DNA of 16,587 nt from Thermaceae bacterium (GTDB lineage: Bacteria; Deinococcota; Deinococci; Deinococcales; Marinithermaceae), in the NCBI GenBank assembly GCA_026985615.1, contig JALSQD010000020.1, positions 1-16,587 of the forward strand, given 5' to 3'. Numbering within the stretch: the first letter of the stretch is position 1; each line of letters starts with the position of its first letter. Made by a program: the position numbers and the translations under genes. This document shows, piece by piece, positions 6,618 through 16,348 of this stretch. The notes beneath the pieces were generated by a model. The model was not told the DNA's origin, did no database searches, and worked only from the letters and a program-made list of their open reading frames with translations.

Positions 6618-6932
6618 ATGCAAGGCCTAGGACTGGTAAAAAGCCTCGCCGAGCGTGAGCGTGAACTCACGCAGAAGCTCGAGGAGGCGAAGAAGAACGC
6701 CGAAGCCAAAATTGCCGAAGCCCGGGCGGAGGCCGAGCGTATCCTCCGGGAAGCCGCGGAAGAGGTGCAGCGTCTCACCGCCGAGTACACCGAGCAGATC
6801 GAGGCCGAGGTCAAGCGCATCGAGGAAGAGGCGCGCAAGAAGGCCGAGGCGGAGGCCCAGAAGGTCAAGTCGGTGGCCGACGCAAAGCTCGAAGAAGCGG
6901 TAAACGCGGTGCTGGAGGAGGTTCTTCCGTGA
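6618..6932 (+). CDS. V/A-type ATPase subunit G (peripheral stalk)
   Basis: This 104-aa protein is almost entirely a charged Ala/Glu/Lys/Arg-rich coiled coil, with short N-terminal (MQGLGLVKSL) and C-terminal (VLEEVLP) non-charged ends. That is the form of subunit G (also called H), which pairs with subunit E to make the peripheral stalks holding the A3B3 head to subunit I. The identity rests on coiled-coil character plus position as first gene of the operon, as in Thermus. Start ATG 6618 has AAGGAGG at 6607-6613, four bases upstream. Its stop overlaps the GTG of the subunit I gene by four bases (GTGA), so the two should be translationally coupled. Confidence 0.9.
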   Translation: MQGLGLVKSLAERERELTQKLEEAKKNAEAKIAEARAEAERILREAAEEVQRLTAEYTEQIEAEVKRIEEEARKKAEAEAQKVKSVADAKLEEAVNAVLEEVLP

Positions 6933-8905
6933 TCGCACCCATGGAGAAGCTGATCGTTGCCGGGCCCAAGCGGCGCGTGCACGAGCTTCTCGGGGAGCTG
7001 CAGCGGATCGGGGTCGTTCAGATCGACGCTCTGCGCACCGAAGAGTTGCCCGAGTACGCCTTCAGCAGCGAGGAAGAGGACGCCTACAAGCGCTGGCAGC
7101 GCGTGGCCCAGGGAGCGGAACACGCCCTGGTGCTGCTCGGGGTCTCCACCGAGCCGTCGCGGCCCTTCGAGGGCGAGCTGGCGGCAGCCGAGTCAGAGCT
7201 CGAGCCTCTGGCGCACCGCGCCGACGTGCTCACGCGCGAGGCCGAGAAGCTGCGCGAGGAGATCGAGCTCATCGACCTCTACCAGCAGCCTGTCGAGACG
7301 TTGGCCGAGATGGCCCACGGCCTCGACCAGAGCCGTTGGGTGAGCGTGCTGCCCTTCTTGCTCGAGAAGGAGTCCGACCTCGACGTGGCCACCGAGGCCC
7401 TGGCCGAGGTGCTGGAGGACCGTTTCCTGCTCGCGCACAAGCCCCTCGAGGGCAAGTTCGCGGCCATCGCGGTGGTGCTGAAGGACGACGAGGAAACCGC
7501 GCGTGCGGCGCTGTCGCGCAAGGGCATCGGTGAGCTGCGCCTCACCGGCCCCTTCGCCGGCCTCTCGCTCAGCGAGGCGCGGGTGCGCATGCGCGAGCGC
7601 GCCAAGCTGGCCCCCGAGGAGCTGGAAAACGTGCACTCGGCGCTCGTGCGCCTGCGCAAGGAGGCCGAAGGGCCGCTGAGGGCGTTGTGGACCCGTGCGG
7701 TGGACGAGGCGGCGCGGTTGCGCGCCCTGCTCGACATCGCGGCGGGGCGCTTTGGCTTTGCCCTCTTCGGCTGGATTCCTGCCCGGCTCAAGGGCAAGGT
7801 CGAGGAGGCGCTGGCGGCGCACAAAGACCACGTGGTCTACACCCTAGAGCCCGCCGACGAGCACCACGAGGCCGATCGGGTGCCGGTCACGCTCGAGAAC
7901 GGCCCCATGGTCAAGCCTTTCCAGATGCTCATTGAGTTCCTCAACACCCCCAAGTACGGCACCTGGGATCCGACCTGGGTTGTGGCCGTCTTCTTCCCCT
8001 TCTGGTTTGGCATGATCGTGGGCGACCTGGGGTACGCCCTGCTCTTCGTGCTGGTTGCGCGGCTGCTCGCCGGACTGGTCAAGCGGAACGAGCCGCTGGT
8101 CATCGAGTTCTTCGGTATCCACATGAAGCCCCCGGTGGTCAAGGACCTGCTCTTCGTGCTCAACGCGATGATCTTCTGGACCGTGGTCTGGGGCTTCATC
8201 TACGGCGAGTTCTTTGGCAACTTCTTCGAGCACCTGGGCATCTTCTACGTTCCCGGTCATACCGAGGGCCTGTTGCCGGTGCTCATTCCCCGCGCCGACA
8301 CCGCCAAGACCGCCACGCTGCTCATCCTGGTCTCCATCGCCTTCGGGATCGTGCAGGTCTTTCACGGCCTGGGCGTGCGCGCCTGGCTGGGCCTGCGCCA
8401 CGGCCACATGAAGCACTTCTGGGAGGCCGTGGGCTACCTGGGTGGCCTTACCGGGCTGATCGTCTTCTCCTACGAGTTCCTCACCGGTCAGGCCAGCGGC
8501 GCGCTCAACCTGATCATGTACCTGGGCTTCGCTGTCTTCGTGCTGGCCATCGTGATGAGTCGGCTGGTGCTCATGGTGGCCGAGCTGCCCACGCAGGGCG
8601 GCCACATCCTGAGCTACATCCGTATTTACGCCGTTGGCGTCGCCGGCGCGATCATGGCCAACCTGGCCACCGACCTGGGCTTCGCCCTGGCCGACAAGAT
8701 GGGCATCATCGGCATCCTGGTGGGGCTGGTGCTGGCCTTGCTCACGCACCTGACCATCCTCGCCCTGACGCTGATGGGGCACATCCTCCAGCCGATCCGT
8801 TTGATCTGGGTGGAGTTCTTCACCAAGTTCGGGTTCTACGAGGAGTCGGGTCGTCCGTACCGGCCGTTCAAGTCTGTCCGCAATGATGCGGGAAGCGCAT
8901 CTTAA
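6929..8905 (+). CDS. V/A-type ATPase membrane subunit I (a-subunit)
   Basis: The 658-aa protein (652 in T. thermophilus from memory) has a soluble N-terminal half of about 340 residues that contacts the peripheral stalks. The C-terminal membrane half has about eight helices, from about residue 350 on, and provides the proton half-channels against the proteolipid ring. The functional residues are present: Arg565 in LSYIRIYAVG, Gln621 and Arg624 in LQPIRLIW, and Glu552 in VAELPTQ. Each sits two positions beyond the numbers I recall for Thermus (563, 619, 622, 550). GTG 6929 is chosen because it gives the MIAPMEKL N-terminus seen in Thermus and overlaps the G stop; ATG 6941 is an internal alternative. 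It sits in the inner membrane. Confidence 0.97.
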   Translation: MIAPMEKLIVAGPKRRVHELLGELQRIGVVQIDALRTEELPEYAFSSEEEDAYKRWQRVAQGAEHALVLLGVSTEPSRPFEGELAAAESELEPLAHRADVLTREAEKLREEIELIDLYQQPVETLAEMAHGLDQSRWVSVLPFLLEKESDLDVATEALAEVLEDRFLLAHKPLEGKFAAIAVVLKDDEETARAALSRKGIGELRLTGPFAGLSLSEARVRMRERAKLAPEELENVHSALVRLRKEAEGPLRALWTRAVDEAARLRALLDIAAGRFGFALFGWIPARLKGKVEEALAAHKDHVVYTLEPADEHHEADRVPVTLENGPMVKPFQMLIEFLNTPKYGTWDPTWVVAVFFPFWFGMIVGDLGYALLFVLVARLLAGLVKRNEPLVIEFFGIHMKPPVVKDLLFVLNAMIFWTVVWGFIYGEFFGNFFEHLGIFYVPGHTEGLLPVLIPRADTAKTATLLILVSIAFGIVQVFHGLGVRAWLGLRHGHMKHFWEAVGYLGGLTGLIVFSYEFLTGQASGALNLIMYLGFAVFVLAIVMSRLVLMVAELPTQGGHILSYIRIYAVGVAGAIMANLATDLGFALADKMGIIGILVGLVLALLTHLTILALTLMGHILQPIRLIWVEFFTKFGFYEESGRPYRPFKSVRNDAGSAS

Positions 8906-8953
8906 ACGAAGAGCGTTGAAGGTGTTTTGAGAGAAGGGTAGTGGAGGTAAGTG

Positions 8954-9256
8954 ATGAAGAAAGTTCTTACTGCACTGGGTACCTTGGTTCTGGGCGCGAT
9001 CGCGATGGCTGCCGAGCAGGGCGCGGGTGGCGACGGCAGCATCGGTAAGGGTCTGATTGGCGTGGGCATGGGCCTGGCCGTGGGTCTGGGCGCGCTGGGT
9101 ACCGGCGTAGCGCAGGCGCGCATCGGCTCCGCTGGCGTGGGCGCCGTGGCCGAGAAGCCGGGCATGTTCGGTACCGCGCTAATCTTCCTGCTGCTCCCCG
9201 AGACCCTGGTGATCTTCGGTCTCGTGATCGCGTTCATCTTGCTCGGCAGGCTCTAG
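8954..9256 (+). CDS. V/A-type ATPase proteolipid subunit (c/L/K, rotor ring)
   Basis: This 100-aa hydrophobic protein forms the proton-carrying rotor ring (12 copies in Thermus). Residues 1-20 look like a cleavable signal (MKK, hydrophobic core, AMAA before Glu21). Two membrane hairpin helices follow, at about 31-55 and 72-98, joined by a polar loop with QARIG. The proton-binding Glu83 lies in LLLPETLVIFG. After removal of 20 residues it becomes Glu63, the number used for the Thermus protein, which supports processing. Start ATG 8954 has GGAGG at 8943-8947 with six-base spacing. An overlapping GTG at 8951 would add one residue and leave only three bases. The gene has a separate 48-base upstream gap and strong hairpins after it, in line with a need for extra copies. 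Confidence 0.96.
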   Translation: MKKVLTALGTLVLGAIAMAAEQGAGGDGSIGKGLIGVGMGLAVGLGALGTGVAQARIGSAGVGAVAEKPGMFGTALIFLLLPETLVIFGLVIAFILLGRL

Positions 9257-9275
9257 CGCGGCGCTAGGTTGTTTT
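9253..9275 (+). terminator. Terminator-like hairpin after the proteolipid gene (possible attenuator)
   Basis: A perfect dyad, CTAGCGC (9253-9259) and GCGCTAG (9261-9267) around one central base, begins at the proteolipid stop codon and is followed at once by GTTGTTTT. It has the layout of an intrinsic terminator with an imperfect U-tract, so partial termination rather than a full stop is likely, since the E gene lies just downstream. Confidence 0.55.
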
Positions 9276-9304
9276 CGCCCGCGCCGCTCGCGGCGTCGGG
9301 CGAA
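9274..9304 (+). other. Strong intercistronic stem-loop before subunit E gene
   Basis: TTCGCCCG plus CGCCG (9274-9286) pairs with CGGCG plus CGGGCGAA (9291-9304), with a CTCG tetraloop and one bulged T at 9296, giving 13 base pairs, mostly G-C. No T-run follows. It could block 3'-to-5' decay of a shortened G-I-c message. Its 5' arm uses the last T residues of the preceding terminator-like tract. Confidence 0.7.
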
Positions 9305-9323
9305 CCGTCACGGGAGGCGGTGC

Positions 9324-9890
<567 letters not shown>

Positions 9891-9900
9891 GGAGGTCCAG

Positions 9901-10884
9901 GTGACGGACGATTTTGGATACCTGAACGCGCGCGTGCGTGTGCGGCGCGCCGGGCTCCTCCCCGAAAGCTTCTTTCAGGAGGCGCTCAACCTGAGCTTCC
10001 CCGACTTCGTGACGGCGCTGGGGGAGACCCCTTACGCCGAGCACCTGGACGGGGAGGACCTGGGGGCGGTGGACCGGGCGGTGGCCCGTCACCTGGCGCA
10101 GACGGTCGGCAGCCTGCCGCAGCTCGTGGGCGGTGAGACGCGCGAGGCCGTGGTCATGCTGCTCTCGCGCGCCGACCTGACCAACATCAAGACGATCCTG
10201 CGGGCCAAGGAGGTCGGGCTCCCCGCCGACGAGGTCAAGGCCCACCTGATCGGGGGCACCCTGCCGGAGCCGGTGATCCAGTCAATGATCGAGGCTCCGG
10301 ACGCCGCGGGCGTGGTCCAGGCGATGGTGCTTCCGGGGCACCCGCTCTCGGCGGCGCTGCGCGAGGCTGTGGCCGCGGGCGGCGACCTGGCCGAGATCGC
10401 GGTGCGCCTCGACCGGGCCTACTACGAGGGGCTGCGCCGGCTCGCCAAGCGTCTCGACGACGCCTTTTTGCAGGATTACCTGGCGCTTGAGATCGACGGC
10501 GTGAACCTCTCCACGGCCTTCAAGCTGGCCCAAGCTGGCGGCACAGGCGATCCAGCCGACTACTTCGTACCTGGCGGCCGCTACGTTTCCGAGGCGCTCT
10601 TCGGCCGCATCGCCGGGGGCGAGGAAGGCGCGGTGGACGAGCTCGCCGGTACGCCGCTCGAGCCCCTGGCCGACGCGCGCGACCTGGGCGAGCTCGAGCA
10701 CAAACTGCGCTGCCTGACGCTTGAGCGCGCGAGCCACGGCGCCTTCGACGGCGAGGGCGCGGGGCTGGTCACCGGTTTCATCCGCGCCAAGGAATGGGAG
10801 GGTGCCAGGGTGCGCCTCCTGGCGCGGCGGGCCTACTACAACCTTCCGGTCGAGGCCGTGGAGCGGGAGGTGTTCTGCTCGTGA
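9901..10884 (+). CDS. V/A-type ATPase subunit C (rotor funnel, d-type)
   Basis: This 327-aa protein (323 in Thermus from memory) is the funnel-shaped subunit that sits on the proteolipid ring and links it to the central shaft D/F. It is helical throughout and lacks membrane segments. Recognisable blocks are the start TDDFGYLNARVRVRRAGLL, ESFFQEALNLSF (residues about 21-32), NIKTILRAKEVG near 100, VPGGRYVSEALF near 225, and the end RLLARRAYYNLPVEAVEREV. Start GTG 9901 is chosen over an upstream in-frame ATG at 9796 because it matches the Thermus N-terminus and has GGAGG at 9891-9895 with five-base spacing. The stop overlaps the GTG of the F gene by four bases. Confidence 0.95.
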   Translation: MTDDFGYLNARVRVRRAGLLPESFFQEALNLSFPDFVTALGETPYAEHLDGEDLGAVDRAVARHLAQTVGSLPQLVGGETREAVVMLLSRADLTNIKTILRAKEVGLPADEVKAHLIGGTLPEPVIQSMIEAPDAAGVVQAMVLPGHPLSAALREAVAAGGDLAEIAVRLDRAYYEGLRRLAKRLDDAFLQDYLALEIDGVNLSTAFKLAQAGGTGDPADYFVPGGRYVSEALFGRIAGGEEGAVDELAGTPLEPLADARDLGELEHKLRCLTLERASHGAFDGEGAGLVTGFIRAKEWEGARVRLLARRAYYNLPVEAVEREVFCS

Positions 10885-11207
10885 AGATCGCCGTACTCAC
10901 CGACTCCGAAACGGCCACCGGGTTCCGCCTGGGTGGGCTTGAGGTCCACACCGCCCAGAGCGAGGATGAGGCCCGGGAACGCCTGGCCGAGATGATCGAA
11001 ACCGACGACTTCGCCCTCATCGCCGTGGACGAGGGGCTCCTGCCCGAGCCTCACGAGGCGGTGGAGCGCGTGATGCGGGGGCGCGACCTGCCCGTCCTGC
11101 TCCCCTTCACCTCGCTGGCCCAGGCTTTCGCTGCCGGCGGGGAGGACGCCACCGACTACATGCGGCGGCTGGTGAAGTCGACGATCGGCTACGATATCAA
11201 GCTCTAG
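10881..11207 (+). CDS. V/A-type ATPase subunit F (central shaft)
   Basis: This 108-aa protein has a CheY-like alpha/beta fold pattern: strand KIAVLTD, then GFRLGGLEV, the strand FALIAVDEGLL, RDLPVLLPF, and C-terminal helix ending YMRRLVKSTIGYDIKL. It binds subunit D in the central rotor and is thought to modulate ATP hydrolysis in Thermus. Start GTG 10881 overlaps the C stop (GTGA) and gives the Thermus-like N-terminus; a longer frame from 10794 is a read-through of the C gene in another frame and is rejected. A 19-base gap with AAGGAGG (11211-11217) leads to the A gene. Confidence 0.95.
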   Translation: MKIAVLTDSETATGFRLGGLEVHTAQSEDEARERLAEMIETDDFALIAVDEGLLPEPHEAVERVMRGRDLPVLLPFTSLAQAFAAGGEDATDYMRRLVKSTIGYDIKL

Positions 11208-11226
11208 GGCAAGGAGGCAAACGGGA

Positions 11227-12963
<1,737 letters not shown>

Positions 12964-12975
12964 GGGAGAAGAGCC

Positions 12976-14379
12976 ATGGATCTGTTCAAGAAAGAGTACA
13001 CCTCCCTCACCTACATTTCGGGGCCGCTGCTCTTCGTGGAGAACGCCAGCGACCTGGCCTACGGCGCCATCGTCGAGATTAAGGACGGCTCCGGGCGCGT
13101 GCGCGGCGGTCAGGTGATCGAGGTTTCCGAAGAGTACGCGGTCATCCAGGTCTTCGAGGAGACCACCGGCCTCGACCTGGCCACCACCACGGTGAGCCTG
13201 GTCGAAGACGTTGCCCGCCTCGGCGTGAGCGCGGAGATGCTGGGCCGTCGCTTCAACGGTATCGGCAAGCCCATCGATGGCCTGCCGCCCATCACCCCGG
13301 ACCAGCGCATCCCCATCATCGGTAAGCCCATCAACCCGGTGGCGCGCCGCAAGCCCGAGGAGTTCATCCAGACCGGTATCTCGACCATCGATGTGATGAA
13401 CACGATGGTCCGCGGGCAGAAGCTGCCCATCTTCTCGGGTTCCGGTCTGCCGGCCAACGAGCTGGCCGCCCAGATTGCCCGTCAGGCGACGGTGCCGGGC
13501 GAGGACGTGCAGTTCGCCGTGGTCTTCGCCGCCATGGGGATCACCCAGCGCGAGCTCTCGTTCTTCGTGAACGAGTTCGAGCGCACCGGGGCGCTGGCCC
13601 GCAGCGTGCTCTTCCTCAACAAGGCCGACGACCCCACGATCGAGCGTATCCTCACCCCGCGCATGGCGCTCACGGTGGCCGAGTACCTGGCCTTCGAGCA
13701 CGACTACCACGTGCTCGTCATCCTCACCGACATGCTCAACTACTGTGACGCGCTGCGCGAGGTGGCGGCGTCGCGTGAAGAAATTCCTGGCCGCCGCGGC
13801 TACCCGGGCTACATGTACACCGACCTGGCGACGATCTACGAGCGCGCCGGCGTGATCACCGGCAAGAACGGCTCGGTGACCCAGCTGCCCATCCTCTCGA
13901 TGCCCGACGACGACCGCACCCACCCGGTGCCCGACCTCACCGGCTACATCACCGAGGGGCAAATCCAGCTCTCGCGCGAGCTGCACCGCAAGAACCTCTA
14001 CCCGCCCATCGACCCGCTGCCCTCGCTCTCGCGCCTGATGAACAACGCCATCGGCAAGGGCAAGACGCGCGACGACCACAAGCAGGTGGCCGACCAGCTC
14101 TACGCCGCCTACTCCAACGGTGTCGACATTCGCAAGCTGGTGGCGATCATCGGTGAGGACGCCCTGACCGAGAACGACCGCAAGTACCTCGAGTTCGCCG
14201 ACGCCTTCGAGAAGTACTTCATCAACCAGGGGCAGGAGAACCGCACCCTCGAGCAGTCGCTCGACCTGGCCTGGGCCCTGCTCTCGATGCTGCCGCAGTC
14301 CGAGCTTAAGCGCATCTCGCGCGACCACATTGGCAAGTACTACGGCGCGAAGCTCGAAGAGGTCTGGGGTCAGGTTTAG
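12976..14379 (+). CDS. atpB: V/A-type ATPase non-catalytic subunit B
   Basis: This 467-aa protein lacks a Walker A loop: the equivalent place is SGSGLPANE (154-162), as in all B subunits. It completes the nucleotide site by contributing the arginine finger, Arg353 in SLSRLMNN. That equals the Arg360 I recall for Thermus once a 7-residue shorter loop near 174-182 (TVPGEDVQF) is counted. The C-terminus is also about four residues shorter, ending EVWGQV, which together account for 467 versus 478 aa. ATG 12976 lies 12 bases after the A stop, with GGGAG between. B alternates with A in the hexameric head and contacts the E/G stalks through its N-terminal barrel. Confidence 0.98.
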   Translation: MDLFKKEYTSLTYISGPLLFVENASDLAYGAIVEIKDGSGRVRGGQVIEVSEEYAVIQVFEETTGLDLATTTVSLVEDVARLGVSAEMLGRRFNGIGKPIDGLPPITPDQRIPIIGKPINPVARRKPEEFIQTGISTIDVMNTMVRGQKLPIFSGSGLPANELAAQIARQATVPGEDVQFAVVFAAMGITQRELSFFVNEFERTGALARSVLFLNKADDPTIERILTPRMALTVAEYLAFEHDYHVLVILTDMLNYCDALREVAASREEIPGRRGYPGYMYTDLATIYERAGVITGKNGSVTQLPILSMPDDDRTHPVPDLTGYITEGQIQLSRELHRKNLYPPIDPLPSLSRLMNNAIGKGKTRDDHKQVADQLYAAYSNGVDIRKLVAIIGEDALTENDRKYLEFADAFEKYFINQGQENRTLEQSLDLAWALLSMLPQSELKRISRDHIGKYYGAKLEEVWGQV

Positions 14380-14391
14380 CCGGGAGGCGCC

Positions 14392-15027
14392 ATGGAACAG
14401 ATCAGCCCCACCCGAATGACCCTCTTGCAAAAGCGCAGCCAGCTGCAGCTGGCCAGCAAGGGGGTGGACCTGCTCAAGAAAAAGCGCGACGCGCTGGTGG
14501 GGGAGTTCTTCGCGCTGGTGCACGAGACGCTCGAGGCGCGTAAGAAGCTCGAGGCCGCGGCCAAGGACGCCTACTTCGCCCTCTTCCTGGCCAAGGCCTT
14601 CGACGGCCCCGAGGTCGTGGACGCGCTAGCGCTGGGCATGCCGGTGCTCGACGACGTGACGGCCGACGTCGAGAACGTCTGGGGCACCAAGGTGCCGAAG
14701 CTCATCGCCAAGTGGCCCGAACGTGCGGCGGCGAGCCCTATCGCCACGGGTGGGCAGACCCTCAAGGCGCAGGAGGCCTTTCGCCGCTTCGCCCAGGCGC
14801 TGGTCGAGGTGGCCAACACCGAGACCCGGCTGCGCCGCATCGGCGAGGAGATCAAGAAGACCACCCGCCGCGTCAACGCGCTCGAGCAGGTGGTGATCCC
14901 TGGCGTGCTGCACCAGATGCGCTTCATCAAGCTGGTGCTGGAGCAGCGCGAGCGCGAGGACACCTTCCGCCTCAAGCGCATCAAGGCGGGGAGCGAGAAG
15001 GAAGAAAAACAACCCGCCACGGCCTGA
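14392..15027 (+). CDS. V/A-type ATPase subunit D (central shaft)
   Basis: This 211-aa protein is the long antiparallel coiled-coil axle that rotates inside A3B3. The N-terminal helix starts ISPTRMTLLQKRSQLQLASKG, with the KGVDLLKKKRDALV block. A small middle domain contains FDGPEVVDALALG and VENVWGTKVP. The C-terminal helix carries the strongly conserved NTETRLRRIGEEIKKTTRRV and LEQREREDTFRLKRIK. It is about 12 residues shorter than Thermus D as I recall it; the loss is in the non-conserved tail after the last helix, which here ends in KEEKQPATA. ATG 14392 has GGGAGG just upstream, 12 bases after the B stop. It is the last gene before the terminator. Confidence 0.96.
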   Translation: MEQISPTRMTLLQKRSQLQLASKGVDLLKKKRDALVGEFFALVHETLEARKKLEAAAKDAYFALFLAKAFDGPEVVDALALGMPVLDDVTADVENVWGTKVPKLIAKWPERAAASPIATGGQTLKAQEAFRRFAQALVEVANTETRLRRIGEEIKKTTRRVNALEQVVIPGVLHQMRFIKLVLEQREREDTFRLKRIKAGSEKEEKQPATA

Positions 15028-15050
15028 ATCCGTTTTCCCGTTTGCCTTGT

Positions 15051-15079
15051 CGCGGGCCCGGAAGGGCCCGCGCTTTTTT
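15051..15079 (+). terminator. Intrinsic terminator of the V-ATPase operon
   Basis: CGCGGGCCC (15051-15059) pairs perfectly with GGGCCCGCG (15064-15072) around a GGAA tetraloop, followed after one C by six T (15074-15079). It starts 24 bases after the D stop. The same hairpin lies just past the end of the convergent dipeptidase gene but has no T-run on that side, so it mainly stops rightward transcripts. Confidence 0.95.
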
Positions 15080-15085
15080 GCAGTC

Positions 15086-16117
15086 CTAAGGCAGCCAGCC
15101 GCGCAGCCAGCGCAACCAGTTCTCCCCGAGCACGCCCGTGAAGGTGCCCGGCGGCAGCGCAGGCTCGAGCCGCCGCAGGTCGACCGGGCGGTCCAGTGGC
15201 TCGGGCAGCTCGTGGGCGCCGAAGCCGCCGTCGAAGTCGGAGCCGATGCCCACCCGTTCCCAGCCGATCAGGTCGGCCACGTGTACCATGTCGCGCACGA
15301 CCACCTCGAGCCCCGGCCGCGCGTCGCCGCGCTGCCAGCCCGCTTGCAGGAAGGCGTTGTAGAGCACGGTACCCACCACGCCGCTGCGGGTGCCGATGGC
15401 CCGGATCATGTCGTCGGTGAGGTGGCGTTCTTCGTCCACGAAGCGGCGGGCGTTGGAGTGGCTCGCGAGCACGGGTCCCTCGTAATGCTCCAGCGCCTCC
15501 CAGAAGGCGCGTTCGGACAGGTGGCTGGCGTCGAGGGCCACCCGCGGTTCGTCTTCCAGCGCCGCCATCAGACAGCGGCCCAGCTCGGTGAGGCCGCCGG
15601 TGCCGTTCCAGCTGCCGCCGGCGTAGCGCGTGCCGCCCCAGGCCGGGCCCACCAGCCGTACCCCGGCGTCGGCCCAGAAGCCCAGCTCGTCGGGCGTTCG
15701 TATCGGGTCGGCGCCCTCCATCAGGACGAGCAGGCCGACCACGCCGTCATCCTTCCACGCCTTCAGGTGGCTTTCGAGCCCGGCCCGGCTAGTGACGAGC
15801 CGCACCCGCCCCTCGTCCGCCCAGCGGCGGTAGAGCTCGAGCTGGCGCAGGGCTCGGTCGTGGGCCTCGTCCGGGGTGCGGTAGCCCTGTGGGTTGTGCT
15901 CGGGGTGGTAAGGGCCAGCGAAGAGCGTGGCGAAGACCAGCGCCGCACCTGCCTCTTCGAGCGCTGGCAACGTGACCGTGGGTACGTCGCCGCCGGCGTG
16001 CCGCCGCCTCAGCTCCTCGAGCGGCAGGGTTAGGTCGAGGCCCATGTCGAGCACGTTGTGCGCCAGGTCCAGATGCGCGTCTACGAGGGGAGGCTCTTGG
16101 GGTTTCACGCCTTCCAT
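15086..16117 (-). CDS. M19 family (renal/membrane-type) dipeptidase
   Basis: This 343-aa zinc hydrolase belongs to the amidohydrolase-fold M19 family, which cleaves dipeptides, often including L-D or beta-lactam-like substrates. The metal ligands appear in order: His15 and Asp17 (DAHLD), bridging Glu134 (LLVLMEG), His199 (DASHLSE) and His220 (ASHSNARR). The catalytic Asp294 lies in GIGSDFDG (290-297). The spacing matches human renal dipeptidase (20, 22, 125, 198, 219, 288). No signal peptide or GPI-type tail is present, so it should be cytoplasmic, scavenging peptides or cell-wall fragments. ATG 16117 has no good Shine-Dalgarno site upstream, so a leaderless or short-leader message is possible. 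It stands alone, convergent with the ATPase operon. Confidence 0.95.
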   Translation of the reverse strand: MEGVKPQEPPLVDAHLDLAHNVLDMGLDLTLPLEELRRRHAGGDVPTVTLPALEEAGAALVFATLFAGPYHPEHNPQGYRTPDEAHDRALRQLELYRRWADEGRVRLVTSRAGLESHLKAWKDDGVVGLLVLMEGADPIRTPDELGFWADAGVRLVGPAWGGTRYAGGSWNGTGGLTELGRCLMAALEDEPRVALDASHLSERAFWEALEHYEGPVLASHSNARRFVDEERHLTDDMIRAIGTRSGVVGTVLYNAFLQAGWQRGDARPGLEVVVRDMVHVADLIGWERVGIGSDFDGGFGAHELPEPLDRPVDLRRLEPALPPGTFTGVLGENWLRWLRGWLP

Positions 16118-16198
16118 GGTACGGCAGTAAGTCCATCGTTCCTACGGCAAGAGGGGTTTGCAGGAGATGACCTGTGGGTAGCTTGTAGCTCGTGGTGT

Positions 16199-16219
16199 TT
16201 TTATTACGCCGTAACAAAA
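16199..16219. promoter_or_regulatory. 21-bp near-perfect dyad, possible operator
   Basis: Arms TTTTATTACG (16199-16208) and CGTAACAAAA (16210-16219) are reverse complements except for one position, around a single central C; the inner 11 bp are perfect. It lies about 80 bases upstream of the dipeptidase start, in an AT-rich patch. The size and symmetry suit a dimeric repressor site. With T-runs on one side of each strand, a weak two-way terminator is the alternative. Confidence 0.4.
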
Positions 16220-16240
16220 GCCTCCGGTTTGGCCGCAGCG

Positions 16241-16269
16241 CAACAAAACGCCCTCCCCTGGGGGAGGGC
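16241..16269 (-). terminator. Intrinsic terminator downstream of the TldD/PmbA-family gene
   Basis: Arms GCCCTCCCC (16250-16258) and GGGGAGGGC (16261-16269) are perfectly complementary. Read on the minus strand, the hairpin is followed by GTTTTGTTG. It lies 80 bases past the stop of the leftward peptidase-family gene and before the dipeptidase gene, so it separates the two transcription units. There is no T-run on the plus side. Confidence 0.8.
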
Positions 16270-16348
16270 CGGGCTGGGGCTTTGGGGCTAGGGGATCCGG
16301 GGTTTTGTCTTTCTGGCCATGGTTCCATGCGCCGATTCAAACGCTCGT

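Noticed and set aside
6456..6623. N-terminal extension of the methyltransferase open frame to 6623
   Set aside because: It would cover the ATPase promoter and start inside the G gene. The extra residues do not match the family, whose N-terminus fits ATG 6455.
8906..8953. A separate promoter before the proteolipid gene (TTGAAG at 8916-8921)
   Set aside because: With a 17-base spacer the -10 position reads TAGTGG, a poor match. A secondary promoter is not excluded but is unsupported.
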